Shown: piece by piece, positions 47,039 through 56,066 of the stretch
Position numbering within the stretch: position 1 is the stretch's first letter
Layout: every line of letters begins with the position of its first letter
DNA from: an uncultured Caryophanales bacterium
GTDB lineage: Bacteria > Bacillota_I > Bacilli_A > RFN20 > CAG-826
Direction of reading: 5' to 3'
Assembly: GCA_946414655.1 (NCBI GenBank)
Contig: CAMKPL010000002.1
Span: 197,765 to 261,764 of the forward strand
DNA length: 64,000 bases
Made by a program: the position numbers and the translations under genes
Notes under the pieces: model-generated
Database searches by the model: none
Seen by the model: only the letters and a program-made list of their open reading frames with translations
Told to the model about the DNA's origin: nothing

Positions 47039-48520
47039 TTAAGCAGCTTGAGCAGCCTTTCTAGCACGTTTTTCCATCTTATAGTCTCTCTTCACTTTGT
47101 GGCCAACAATGGCGTAGGCAATCGAGAAGAAGAATAAAACAGTATTACAAATCCAGACAATTGATAAGTTGGAATAGAGTGAGAACTCTAAACCAGCAAG
47201 AGCTTCTGGAATAGCAACCGTACCTTTTAAAGCAGTTAAGATTGGTTTGATGAATAAGAATGCACCAAAGACAAGTTCGATAATGCCGAATAAGACAATC
47301 GCGAACCACCAGAAGAATCCCATGTAAACGTATGGTTTCTTCTTTGAGAAGATCTTGATTAAGGCAAATACTGCTAGAAGACCCCACATGCCCATAAAGA
47401 CATATTCGACAATCACACCGTATTTGGAGACCATTCCAAGGGCCTCTCCAATGGTGTTTTTGGTGGCTTCGTCTTTAAAGACGTTATCATTAATAAGTTT
47501 CCATGCTGCTTCAGAAACAACCTCAGAAAGAGTTTTCTTATTTTCTTCAGTTTTGGCTTCTTGTTCAGCACTGCTATCAGCATAGTGAGCTAAGACGATT
47601 GATGATGATTCTTCGCTCGAAGAGCTGGAAGAACTGGAAGAATTTGTTGCTTGATTCATCATTTGTTCAAGAATCATCGCTAAAGCTTCATCAACTGAAA
47701 CAATTGTTACTTCGCCAGTTTCAGGATCTTTTTCAGCAAGATTATTATCAACAAGCATTGTCTCTAGTTGCTTATTGATTTCTTCCTTTAATTCAGCAAC
47801 TTCAGTAGCGTCTTCAAAATCGTGGTAATTAGTTCCACCTTCCCCATATTCTCCGTATTCATCAGGATTAGAATTGGCTGCTTGGACAAATACATCCATT
47901 GTATTTGACAAAACATCAACAATCGCATCGGTTACGCCCGATACAGTTGCGGTAGTTTCACCACCATTACCAGTAAGAGCGTTATAAATGGTTTCGGTTT
48001 GATGGTCTAAAAACTCATCGGTAATTCCGATTTCATCTAAAAAGGCATCATTTTCTTTATCAGCATCACCAATAAGATTTTCTCTAATTTGTTCTTTAAG
48101 AGTTTTCTTGGCCATCTTCTTGGCCATTGTTTTTGCAAGCTCGTTAATAACACCTTTAATCTCTTCGTTATCAATGACTTGTTGGATAACAGGTTTAAAG
48201 ACTTCGTCATAAAGCACTTGAACACGATCATCATTAGTGCCGTCACGCATCTTTTTCATTCCTTTTGATTCGAGTTTTAGTTCTAAACTAAACTTGATTC
48301 CATCACCGCCAGTACCTTCGACAATGATATTGTGGAGTTCTTCATCAGAAATACTATCTTCTCCAGATCCAAGTTTGCCTTTAAAGACATTCTCTAAATC
48401 TGTTGTTTGGACAGTATAATCCACATTCATTTTCATCAGTGGTGTCAAAACAATGAAGCCAATCGCCACAGCAGAGATAGCAATCAAAATGATATTAAAA
48501 ATTCTTAATACATTTCTCAT
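47039..48520 (-). CDS. Membrane protein with large Ser-rich extracytoplasmic region
   Basis: I place the start at 48520 (MRNVLRIFNIIL) after AAGGAA; the track start at 48682 has no ribosome-binding site. The 493-residue product has one N-terminal helix, a hydrophilic acidic region of about 320 residues with a poly-Ser tract (about residues 295-310), and three C-terminal helices followed by a basic Ala-rich tail. It resembles no family I know. Together with the next gene it could be a membrane complex. Function unknown. Confidence 0.6.
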   Translation of the reverse strand: MRNVLRIFNIILIAISAVAIGFIVLTPLMKMNVDYTVQTTDLENVFKGKLGSGEDSISDEELHNIIVEGTGGDGIKFSLELKLESKGMKKMRDGTNDDRVQVLYDEVFKPVIQQVIDNEEIKGVINELAKTMAKKMAKKTLKEQIRENLIGDADKENDAFLDEIGITDEFLDHQTETIYNALTGNGGETTATVSGVTDAIVDVLSNTMDVFVQAANSNPDEYGEYGEGGTNYHDFEDATEVAELKEEINKQLETMLVDNNLAEKDPETGEVTIVSVDEALAMILEQMMNQATNSSSSSSSSSEESSSIVLAHYADSSAEQEAKTEENKKTLSEVVSEAAWKLINDNVFKDEATKNTIGEALGMVSKYGVIVEYVFMGMWGLLAVFALIKIFSKKKPYVYMGFFWWFAIVLFGIIELVFGAFLFIKPILTALKGTVAIPEALAGLEFSLYSNLSIVWICNTVLFFFSIAYAIVGHKVKRDYKMEKRARKAAQAA

Positions 48521-48584
48521 AATTTTTTTCCTTACAATTTTTATTCTACCATAATCTTCAATTTTGAAGATATACAAACTTATA

Positions 48585-49169
48585 TTATTTTTCGAGGGGT
48601 TTTCTTTCGCGAAGTACGATTTTGGCAATAATTGGAACAAAAATTGAAGCTGAAATAACCTCAAAAATAAAGTTCCAACCAATCATGGCCAAGAACAAAA
48701 ATGCATAGGCATTAGCGTAGGCTTGGGAGTTTGCTTCAAGTAGTGGCATAAAGAAAATAATGCTTCCGATAGCAAACAAACCAGTATTGACAATCGCGAT
48801 GGTCATCGCACATAAAACATACGATAGAATCACATTTTTCTTATATAAGAGCTTATATACTAGTCCACCTAAAAATCCAGCGATTGTGCACTTTAATAAA
48901 CAAACTAAAACAGTACCAATAACACTGATTGGCATGAATACTGCAGCTGTTGATGGAGCAAACAAAACAAGCGCTCCAGAGAAGAATCCCAGAAGAGCTC
49001 CACTAAGAGGTCCATATAGAATCGCACAAAGGGCGATTGGCACTAGTGAAAGATTAATCGAAACTGGACCAATCGCAATAAAATTGCCCACCACTTGGAG
49101 GACAATCATGATTGCTCCTAAAAGAGCAACGCCGGTAATTTTTTGTATCGAAAGATGAGTTTTATTCAT
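48585..49169 (-). CDS. ECF transporter S-component-like membrane protein
   Basis: The 194-residue protein has five to six membrane helices with the S-component pattern GPVSINLSLVPIALCAILYGPLSGALLGFFSG, where a substrate-specific subunit of an energy-coupling-factor vitamin transporter binds its ligand. The energising EcfA/EcfT genes are not in the window, so a shared module is likely. Substrate cannot be read from the sequence. The start is preceded by GGAAAA and follows the TSCPD gene by 4 nt. Confidence 0.75.
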   Translation of the reverse strand: MNKTHLSIQKITGVALLGAIMIVLQVVGNFIAIGPVSINLSLVPIALCAILYGPLSGALLGFFSGALVLFAPSTAAVFMPISVIGTVLVCLLKCTIAGFLGGLVYKLLYKKNVILSYVLCAMTIAIVNTGLFAIGSIIFFMPLLEANSQAYANAYAFLFLAMIGWNFIFEVISASIFVPIIAKIVLRERKPLEK

Positions 49170-49173
49170 TGTT

Positions 49174-49431
49174 TTATTTTCCTAAAGATGCTTTTCTAAC
49201 CGCAATAGCGAATTGGTCAGCACAAGATGTTGGGCGAAAACCACAAGTGTTACCTTTGAGTTTGGCTTCGATTTCATCGACACTCATTCCTTCAACGAGT
49301 TTTCCAATGGCCTTGAGGTTGCCATTACATCCATGCGTAAATTTGACGTTATAAACTTTATTGTCTTCTAAATCAAACTCAATTAATGTGGAGCAAACGC
49401 CACTTGGCTGATATTGATAGTGTTTTTTCAT
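49174..49431 (-). CDS. TSCPD domain-containing protein (TIGR03905 type)
   Basis: This 85-residue protein is the stand-alone TSCPD domain seen at the end of some ribonucleotide reductases. It reads VYNVKFTHGCNGNLKAIGKL and TCGFRPTSCADQFA, with conserved cysteines that may bind metal. The role is unknown. CGAGGA precedes the start. It is followed directly by the ECF-type gene. Confidence 0.85.
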   Translation of the reverse strand: MKKHYQYQPSGVCSTLIEFDLEDNKVYNVKFTHGCNGNLKAIGKLVEGMSVDEIEAKLKGNTCGFRPTSCADQFAIAVRKASLGK

Positions 49432-49610
49432 CTATTTGTCCTCGGCTTATTTATAAGCGCTCATATAATATACATTATTTCATAAAAAAAACACATTAAT
49501 ATTTAAACAATTTGTTTAGAAGATTCATTATTGAAAAACATTCATTTGTTCGTTAACCTAATACCAGAAAGGGATCCACCAGATGTGTGGGTTAAAAAAA
49601 TAAAATAATT

Positions 49611-49781
49611 ATGTCAACAGTTGAACAAATCAAGGTTCAATACGAAGCCTTCGTTGCTGAAAACGAAAAATTCGTTTCAAAAGGAAATAAAGCTGCCGCT
49701 GGACGTGCTCGTAAAGCTCTTAGCGAACTCGCTAAACTCTGCAAAGTTCGTCGTGCAGAAATCCTTGAAGAAAAGAAATAA
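49611..49781 (+). CDS. Histone H1/Hc1-like small basic DNA-binding protein
   Basis: This 56-residue protein is missing from the ORF track, which shows a shadow in another frame. It reads as one amphipathic helix pair with the Hc1-family core VSKGNKAAAGRARKALSEL, closely like the Bacteroidetes/Chlamydia-type histone H1-like proteins, but it lacks their long Lys/Ala tail. It should bind DNA non-specifically as a nucleoid protein. There is no Shine-Dalgarno; the 5' region is A-rich. A strong terminator follows. Its presence here could be due to transfer. Confidence 0.75.
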   Translation: MSTVEQIKVQYEAFVAENEKFVSKGNKAAAGRARKALSELAKLCKVRRAEILEEKK

Positions 49782-49798
49782 TTATTCTGTTCCCAATC

Positions 49799-49828
49799 AA
49801 AAACACGGTCACTCGACCGTGTTTTTTT
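49799..49828. terminator. Strong terminator after the Hc1-like gene
   Basis: AAAACACGGTC / GACCGTGTTTT, an 11-bp stem with a 4-nt loop and T7 on the plus strand; the A run on the other side lets it also end the flavodoxin transcript. Confidence 0.88.
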
Positions 49829-49843
49829 AACTTTGTTAAAAGA

Positions 49844-50323
49844 TTATTGAATAATTGAAGATGCCCACTTCGCGATGTCTTCGTGCGATTCACGTATCTT
49901 AATGACGCGTCCTTCTCTTACAGTGGCACCTTTTGCGAACTCTTTAAAGCGAGCGATGGCTTCGCTACCAATCGAGGATGAACCACTTGTGGCAAATGGA
50001 ACAACGATTTTTTCTTTAAAGTCATGCGACTCTAAGAAGGTATCGATAATCGATGGTTCACGGTACCACCACACTGGATAGCCAACAAAGACGACATCAT
50101 AGCTAGATAGATCCATTTTACCTTTTAAGGCTGGACGACATGATTTATCTTCCATCTCAACTGTGGATCGAGAGTTTTTATCCATCCAGTTTAAATCATC
50201 TTTAGTGTAGATTTCTTGTGGTTCAATCTCTTTTAAATCAGCATCTAAACTAGAAGCAATTTCTTGAGCAATTTTCTTCGTGTTTCCAAAGGAAGCTGTG
50301 AAATATGTTACGAGAATTTTCAT
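49844..50323 (-). CDS. Flavodoxin
   Basis: This is an FMN-binding electron carrier of the flavodoxin_4 type. The phosphate loop is TASFGNTKKIA near residue 10, and the isoalloxazine loops are VGYPVWWYREP and ATSGSSSIG. Length 159 is usual. GAGGT precedes the start. Its ATG overlaps the MATE stop as ATGA, so the two are coupled. Confidence 0.9.
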   Translation of the reverse strand: MKILVTYFTASFGNTKKIAQEIASSLDADLKEIEPQEIYTKDDLNWMDKNSRSTVEMEDKSCRPALKGKMDLSSYDVVFVGYPVWWYREPSIIDTFLESHDFKEKIVVPFATSGSSSIGSEAIARFKEFAKGATVREGRVIKIRESHEDIAKWASSIIQ

Positions 50324-51732
50324 TTCTTTTGACCTCTACTTTCTATAATAAAGTGTTTCGCTGGAAATCGCAAAATTTTATAACCATACTTCTTTCTTAA
50401 AGCAAACATAAACGAAACGGTCATTACCATTGCTAGAATTTCAGCAAAAACAATTGATAACCAAATGCCATCAACACCGAGAAGTAACGGAATTAAGAAA
50501 ACAAATCCAAGTTCAAAGACCAATGTTCGGCAAAATGAAATCAGAGCGCTAACTAAACCATTGTTTAGACCAGTAAAAAAGGATGAACCAAACATCGAAA
50601 ATCCAGTAAACAAATAGCAAATTGAATATAGTCTCATTGCTCGAGTTGCTAAAGCAATCATCTCTGGATCTCCGTTTGTAAAGAGCTTAGCAAAGACACC
50701 TGAAAGAGCAATCGAAAAGACAAACATTATTGCTCCGATAATCTCTAGCAAAACAAAGCTGCGATTAAGAATATTTGTCAGTTCATCTTTGTTTTTGGCA
50801 CCAAAGTTATAACCAATCGTGGAAGTAATCGATACTGAATAGCCAATAAAAATGGCAAAGAACAAGAATGAGACATAGGAAATGATTCCATAAGCTACAA
50901 CACCATTTTGACCGATATATTTCAATAATTGAATATTAAAGACCAAAGTAACGATGTTACCAGAGACGTTAGAGACAAATTCACTACTACCATTCGTTAG
51001 TGTCTTTCCAATATCAGACCAGGATTTTCTTGGTTTACCAAGATAAATGAGGTTTCCTTTGTGAAAAACAAAGTAAAAGATTGGTCCAATGCCGCTGATG
51101 AACATGCCTGCTAATGAAGCCAAAGCAGCACCAGTGACACTTAGTTTAAAGACACCAATTAATAGGTAATCAAGAAGCATGTTTGTTAGTCCGCCGGCCA
51201 AAGTGAAAAAGAAACCGTCTAAATTTGTTTCATTAACAGCAAAAATGCTATGGAAATAAACTTGTAAGACAAATAAAACAACACCAGCAATCATGATTCG
51301 ACCATAGGTCGTTGCCGCTTCAATCATCTCTGGGGTCGTATGTGTAGTATTGATTTTAGCGAATGCTTGAGTGATATAAGGAACAAGGAAAAAGAAGATC
51401 AAAGAGAAAAAGATTCCAGAACCAATAACAGTGTAAGTGATGAGGGAGAATGTTTGGTTGGCTTCTTCCTTTTTACCTTCACCTAATTTCCTAGAAATTA
51501 ACGCTCCACCTCCACTACCAAAGATAAACCCGATACAAGAGACAAGCATGATCACAGGGAAGATGAGGTTGACACCGGCAAATTCGTTTTCTCCAGCAAA
51601 ATTAGCAATGAAAGTTCCATCAACAATCCAATAGATGGATGAAAAGAGCATCATCAAAATCATTGGTAATGTAAAACGCAGTAGTTTTCGGAAAGTAAAA
51701 TGATCAGATAAATGGATTCTTTCTTTACTCAT
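50320..51732 (-). CDS. MATE family multidrug/cation exporter
   Basis: This 470-residue protein has about 12 membrane helices in two repeats, with typical MATE wording (MILMMLFSSIYWIVDGTFIA and a later SISTTIGYNFGAK-like segment). The family exports drugs or metabolites using Na+ or H+ gradients. Substrate is unknown. The genome also has a pyrophosphatase that could supply Na+, which is inference. No strong ribosome-binding site is seen. Confidence 0.88.
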   Translation of the reverse strand: MSKERIHLSDHFTFRKLLRFTLPMILMMLFSSIYWIVDGTFIANFAGENEFAGVNLIFPVIMLVSCIGFIFGSGGGALISRKLGEGKKEEANQTFSLITYTVIGSGIFFSLIFFFLVPYITQAFAKINTTHTTPEMIEAATTYGRIMIAGVVLFVLQVYFHSIFAVNETNLDGFFFTLAGGLTNMLLDYLLIGVFKLSVTGAALASLAGMFISGIGPIFYFVFHKGNLIYLGKPRKSWSDIGKTLTNGSSEFVSNVSGNIVTLVFNIQLLKYIGQNGVVAYGIISYVSFLFFAIFIGYSVSITSTIGYNFGAKNKDELTNILNRSFVLLEIIGAIMFVFSIALSGVFAKLFTNGDPEMIALATRAMRLYSICYLFTGFSMFGSSFFTGLNNGLVSALISFCRTLVFELGFVFLIPLLLGVDGIWLSIVFAEILAMVMTVSFMFALRKKYGYKILRFPAKHFIIESRGQKK

Positions 51733-51794
51733 ACCTTAAAAGAATATCAAAGATATTAATAATATAAAAGAAAATACGCACCCATAGGCGCATA

Positions 51795-52130
51795 TTAACT
51801 AATTAATCTTCTTAATTCTTGGATAATTTCTTCTTTTCGCGGTCGTTGATATGGAAGATGGTAATATTCGCGAATTTTTTCCAAGGCATCAAAAATGTAA
51901 TCGGCATAAAAAGATAAATCGGAATCATTTCCAAGTCGAAGCTTTTCTATGCCTCCATAAGCGAGTAAAAACATCTTTAGATAGACGAGATTCATCTCTG
52001 ATTGAACAAGGTCTTCATCAATTTCTTCTCTTCCGTTTATCTTTAGATAAAGTTGACAGTATCCGTCCTCATTATCCATCTCAACAAAGAAAGGATAATC
52101 ACGATAATTAATATGATACATTTTTAGCAT
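51795..52130 (-). CDS. Small protein of unknown function coupled to a TPR protein
   Basis: The 111-residue protein begins directly at the stop of the preceding gene (TAA/ATG overlap) and looks mixed alpha/beta, with an acidic middle (NDSDLSFYADYIFDALEKI) and a basic C-terminal helix. I do not recognise the family. Translation is probably coupled to the upstream TPR gene. Confidence 0.5.
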   Translation of the reverse strand: MLKMYHINYRDYPFFVEMDNEDGYCQLYLKINGREEIDEDLVQSEMNLVYLKMFLLAYGGIEKLRLGNDSDLSFYADYIFDALEKIREYYHLPYQRPRKEEIIQELRRLIS

Positions 52131-53075
52131 TTATTTCTTGTCCTTAGCCTGATAACAAAGCTCTTCGTATTCAGCGATAATTTCACTATAATCGCCTAAA
52201 TTAGCAGCGTGATAAAGACAGCCGATGGCTTTATCATAGTTTCCGAGGTGGTAGTGACAAATTCCTTGTTGAAGGAAAACCCATCCATCACCATTCAAAG
52301 AACAGTCTGGATCTTCGCTTAGTTCAAGCATTCGTAAAGCGTATTTAAAATAGCCCGCTTCCATTAGTTTAATCACCGGGAAATAATGAAGGTTTTCTTC
52401 GTCTGGTGAATCGCCGGTTAATCGAATCAGTTCATCATGGATGAATTTAATGACTTTTTCGCTCTTCTTTTTTTGAAGGGCGTACACGAGTGTTTCCTTT
52501 AAAAAATCAAGAACAAAAATGTCTGAATGTGAGACATAATTTAGCTTCTCAATGAGGTCTTCATCACTTAGTTTATTGAAGTCATGAACAATCTCTGATT
52601 CGGTCTTTGAAATTCTCTCTAATCTTTTTTGGTATTGTCGTTCTTTTTGAGCCTCTTCTTCCGCTTTCTTTTGGAGTTGTTCCATCATTTTATAACGATG
52701 CTGGGTGTTATAGTAGTTTGCGACAAGAGGATTAGAAAGTTCAATTAGTTCTTTGGCTTTTTCTTGCTTTCCTTCAATTTTGATTGTGTCTTCCCCAAGA
52801 TGAAGTCCAGTTGTGTAGGCGCGAATGAGCCAAAGATAGCTACGATAATCCTGGTATTTTAATGAAGAAAGAAGTTCTTCTTCAAACTTCTCATTACTTC
52901 GTTTTACACCATACCCTTTTGCATAGCAAAAAGCTAGTGCTAAAGAACGAGCTGAACACGGAAGCATCCTTGAGGCAACAACATATAAATCATCTGGATT
53001 TTGTCCTTTCTCAAAGACAGTGTTACCAAGTGGTTTTCCATCAATTAGATCGTCTAAAAATTCGTATATTGTCAT
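52131..53075 (-). CDS. TPR/Sel1-like helical protein with coiled coil
   Basis: The 314-residue protein has Sel1-like repeats at the start (ARSLALAFCYAKGYGVKRS), a Glu/Gln/Arg-rich coiled coil (about 125-160), and TPR-like repeats near the end (QQGICHYHLGNYDKAIGCLYHAANLGDY). A protein-protein scaffold is likely. AAGGAT precedes the start. No family is identified. Confidence 0.6.
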   Translation of the reverse strand: MTIYEFLDDLIDGKPLGNTVFEKGQNPDDLYVVASRMLPCSARSLALAFCYAKGYGVKRSNEKFEEELLSSLKYQDYRSYLWLIRAYTTGLHLGEDTIKIEGKQEKAKELIELSNPLVANYYNTQHRYKMMEQLQKKAEEEAQKERQYQKRLERISKTESEIVHDFNKLSDEDLIEKLNYVSHSDIFVLDFLKETLVYALQKKKSEKVIKFIHDELIRLTGDSPDEENLHYFPVIKLMEAGYFKYALRMLELSEDPDCSLNGDGWVFLQQGICHYHLGNYDKAIGCLYHAANLGDYSEIIAEYEELCYQAKDKK

Positions 53076-53077
53076 AA

Positions 53078-53185
53078 CTAATCCTTAAATAAATGATACA
53101 TTTCTTCAACGAAACTATTTAAGATAATTCCTTCCATAATAGTAAAAGAACATTCCAAAATTTTGATGCGCTTTTCGTGATCCAT
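53078..53185 (-). CDS. Possible 35-residue peptide upstream of the TPR gene
   Basis: An ATG at 53185 opens a 35-codon frame ending TAG at 53078, two bases before the TPR gene start, so its end would overlap the AAGGAT site. No ribosome-binding site is seen for it. It could be chance. Confidence 0.3.
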   Translation of the reverse strand: MDHEKRIKILECSFTIMEGIILNSFVEEMYHLFKD

Positions 53186-53323
53186 GTTTGTACTTTAATT
53201 GTCATCTAAAGGAAACGGATAAACAAGACTTTTTCAAGTTATATTGCATCATTTCAATAATTGATTTTGAAACTGATGCTAAATATAGAAATATTTTGTA
53301 TAATTTTTTCAGAGGTAATTTCT

Positions 53324-55699
53324 ATGGATAATGTTTGGATTATTATTTTACTTTCGGTTGGCGCTTTTTCTTTTATTGCTTTGGCGCTTCGCTTTATTAT
53401 CCGACTAAAAAAGTATGACTTTATCGGAAATATTGTGTTTTATATCATTGTTTCTTATTTGGTCTGTTTGATGTTTGCTTTAGCAGCAAACTTCCGTCCA
53501 ATCTCAATAGAGATTGTTAATAATGTAAAAACCGTCAAATACGATTTTGAAAGTGCAAATATCAACATTCCTGCCGCGATTGCCCAATCTTTGTTCGATG
53601 CTTTAAGAATGATGGCTGTGGCCTTTGATCAAAGCCGCATTAACGCATATGGAGAATCTCCAGAGTTAGCCCACCGTTGCTTCGCTTATGGTTATGCACT
53701 AGCGTCAATTTTAGCCCTTGTTTTCACCTCGATTACCACTGTCCTTTCCGTCTTAAAAACATTTAAGGCACGTTTAACAAATGTTTGGAGACTTAGAAAA
53801 AGAGACACCGAAATCTATTACATCTTTTCTGATCCAAAAGTAACAATTGCTCAAAAACTCGGAACTGTTTTAAAAGATGACGGAAAAATCGTTGTCATGT
53901 TATTAACTCGATCTTCCCAGAAAACTCAGGAAGGTACCGAGTATAAAGATATGCTCATCTCCAAAGGTCTTGTTGTTAAAACAGAGAGTTTTAGCCAAGG
54001 TATTGCCAAGTTTATTTTTAATAAACATTTCAATAAGCAATATCATTTTCTTACAAGATTGTTTGGTTATGATAAAAGAAGAGTCTTTGTTTATGGTCTT
54101 TTCTCTGATGACGAAACATCCGTTGAACTTGGAAGTAATTTTAAGGATGCCATCACAAGCAACAAACGCTTCATTGATTTAAAAACAAAACTAAAAAACA
54201 AAACAATTAAGAATGAAGAATTCGAAAAATTTAGAAAAATTCGTGTTTTCTTAACATACCACTTAACTGATTTTGATATGGAAAGTGGTTATTCACAAGA
54301 AACATGTCAAATGGTTTCTACCCTTTCCGAATACGACATGATTTCATCTGAATTTGTTTTAAATAACCAGATTTCGAACTTTGTTAACATGAAGGAAATT
54401 GGTGAAATAAAAGATAACAAGAACTTTAACGTCACCTTCTTTGGATTTGGCAATATTAACCGCCCAATTTTTGAAAAGATGTCCTATGCTTATCAGCTTT
54501 GGGGAGACAATATTAACAAAGTTAATTACCACGTATTGGACCGTATTTCCGAATCATTAGTAACCTCTTATGAAAATCAATTTACCACTGGTAAAAACGA
54601 TCTTCTTTTATATCACATTGATGCGGATGGAGATGGAAAAGATCTTAAATCATATGAATACATCCATTCTTATATTAAGAAGATCAAAGACAACAAACCG
54701 GATGAAAAGAATGTAACTCATTTCAATAATCGTTTTCAATCGAGTGGTTTCGAAGTCTTTGTTGTTTCGATTTGTGACACAAATACAGATATTCGAATTG
54801 CTTTGATGCTAAGAAAAGCGATTCTTAATATCTTTGAAAAAGATAAGGAACGAATTAGCAAAGCAATTATCTTTGTTCGTATTGGAAACGAACATATCGG
54901 AAAACAATTCTGTGATACCCATAAATACGAGGTTATTTCTCAAGAGAAACTGAATGAAGGCTATCTCTTTGAAGAAGGTCATATCGATGTCCCAATTGTT
55001 GTCTTTGGACAAAACACACTCATGTCCAAATACATTTCGGATCACTTACGTACGATTATGAAACTCGGCTTAGCTAGTGAAATTGCTTATCACGCTGGAA
55101 ACAAAAATGAAGGTGACACATATGATCCAAAATATGTCGCCCAAGTCGAATGGTTTAAGAAGAACAAAAATAAAATTTCCAAGAATACGTCCACCGTATA
55201 CTCACTTAAAGCCAAACTTAACCTTTTAGGTTATAAGTTAACAAATGACTACAAGATTGCTCGACTTGACGGAAAACAAATTCAGCCAAATGAAATCGAA
55301 CAAGTCATGAAGAAGTCAACATTCCCAAAAGAATGGGACATTAAAAACGACATTATTAAGTTAGCTGCTTTAGAACATAACCGTTGGATGGCAACAGAAT
55401 ATCTACTTTTCAAATCTGATGTTTGGAAAATGGATGAATTTCTTGCTAACTGTGTTGACGAAGAATATAAAGGTGTTAACACTCGCTCACCTGATGGAAC
55501 CAAACATGCTTGTATGGTAACAAACGAGGTACTGCATAAAATGCGCGATAAACTTCTCAAGGTTGATGCTCCAGAATGGTTCCCAGAAAAAGTTGATAAA
55601 CTAACATACTATAACGACATTAATATGTTGTTAATGATGTTTGAAACGTTAGATGTTGTTCAAGTTGAACAAGAAGGTAAGAAAAAAGCCAAAAGTTAA
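53324..55699 (+). CDS. Membrane protein with Rossmann (TrkA-N-like) domains and C-terminal RyR-like domain
   Basis: I start at 53324 (MDNVWIIILL) after AGAGG, giving 791 residues; the track start has no ribosome-binding site. There are three membrane helices (about 2-24, 34-57, 125-150), then a Rossmann-like start (TEIYYIFSDP near 165), a second (FFGFGNINRP near 372) like TrkA-N nucleotide-binding domains, and a C-terminal part (AALEHNRWMATEYLL near 680, then KHACMV near 723) that follows the prokaryotic RyR (ryanodine receptor) pattern. A ligand-gated or ligand-sensing membrane protein is inferred. A canonical RyR gene lies next door on the other strand. A strong terminator follows. Confidence 0.6.
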   Translation: MDNVWIIILLSVGAFSFIALALRFIIRLKKYDFIGNIVFYIIVSYLVCLMFALAANFRPISIEIVNNVKTVKYDFESANINIPAAIAQSLFDALRMMAVAFDQSRINAYGESPELAHRCFAYGYALASILALVFTSITTVLSVLKTFKARLTNVWRLRKRDTEIYYIFSDPKVTIAQKLGTVLKDDGKIVVMLLTRSSQKTQEGTEYKDMLISKGLVVKTESFSQGIAKFIFNKHFNKQYHFLTRLFGYDKRRVFVYGLFSDDETSVELGSNFKDAITSNKRFIDLKTKLKNKTIKNEEFEKFRKIRVFLTYHLTDFDMESGYSQETCQMVSTLSEYDMISSEFVLNNQISNFVNMKEIGEIKDNKNFNVTFFGFGNINRPIFEKMSYAYQLWGDNINKVNYHVLDRISESLVTSYENQFTTGKNDLLLYHIDADGDGKDLKSYEYIHSYIKKIKDNKPDEKNVTHFNNRFQSSGFEVFVVSICDTNTDIRIALMLRKAILNIFEKDKERISKAIIFVRIGNEHIGKQFCDTHKYEVISQEKLNEGYLFEEGHIDVPIVVFGQNTLMSKYISDHLRTIMKLGLASEIAYHAGNKNEGDTYDPKYVAQVEWFKKNKNKISKNTSTVYSLKAKLNLLGYKLTNDYKIARLDGKQIQPNEIEQVMKKSTFPKEWDIKNDIIKLAALEHNRWMATEYLLFKSDVWKMDEFLANCVDEEYKGVNTRSPDGTKHACMVTNEVLHKMRDKLLKVDAPEWFPEKVDKLTYYNDINMLLMMFETLDVVQVEQEGKKKAKS

Positions 55700-55723
55700 G
55701 GTCTTATCGATGAAATTATTGAA

Positions 55724-55754
55724 AAATAACTCGCCGGTCGCGAGTTATTTTTTT
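55724..55754 (+). terminator. Terminator of the membrane-RyR gene
   Basis: AAATAACTCGC / GCGAGTTATTT, 11-bp stem, 5-nt loop, T7 tail, 25 nt after the stop. Confidence 0.9.
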
Positions 55755-55756
55755 AA

Positions 55757-55779
55757 CAAAAATACTCCTTACGGAGTAT
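55757..55779 (-). terminator. Terminator of the TerB-RyR gene pair
   Basis: ATACTCC / GGAGTAT with a 4-nt loop and T5 on the minus strand, directly next to the plus-strand terminator. Confidence 0.85.
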
Positions 55780-55784
55780 GATTG

Positions 55785-56066
55785 TTATTTCTTTTCAACT
55801 TTGTAACCAAGTTTAAGAACGACTTTAATCGTCTCTAAAGCGGTCTGACGATCATAGTCTTTGTCTTCTTCAGAAAGTTCTTCATATGGAATAAGACACG
55901 GAGTGGTTTTCTTCTCCGAATCTTTCTTTTCTCCATAGACCCAACCTTCCTTAATTCTTTGCTTCGCCCAGACATCGTGAACGTTTTTCGCAATGAGTTC
56001 AACAAGAGGTTTTAAATCACTTGGAAGATCAATACTTTGGGTATCGATTGGATTAGGCTTGTACAT
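55785..56066 (-). CDS. Stand-alone RyR domain protein
   Basis: The 93-residue protein is a single prokaryotic RyR domain: MYKPNPIDTQSIDLP, AKNVHDVWAKQRIKEGWVYG and PCLIPYEELSEEDKDYDRQTA match the family closely. RyR domains are thought to bind small-molecule ligands; none is proven for the bacterial ones. The start at 56066 overlaps the TerB-like gene by 14 nt; no ribosome-binding site is seen, so coupled translation is likely. Confidence 0.88.
   Translation of the reverse strand: MYKPNPIDTQSIDLPSDLKPLVELIAKNVHDVWAKQRIKEGWVYGEKKDSEKKTTPCLIPYEELSEEDKDYDRQTALETIKVVLKLGYKVEKK

Noticed and set aside
49621-49830. ORF-track entry MNKSRFNTKPS... on the plus strand
   Set aside because: It is a frame shadow of the Hc1-like gene at 49611-49781 and runs through its terminator.
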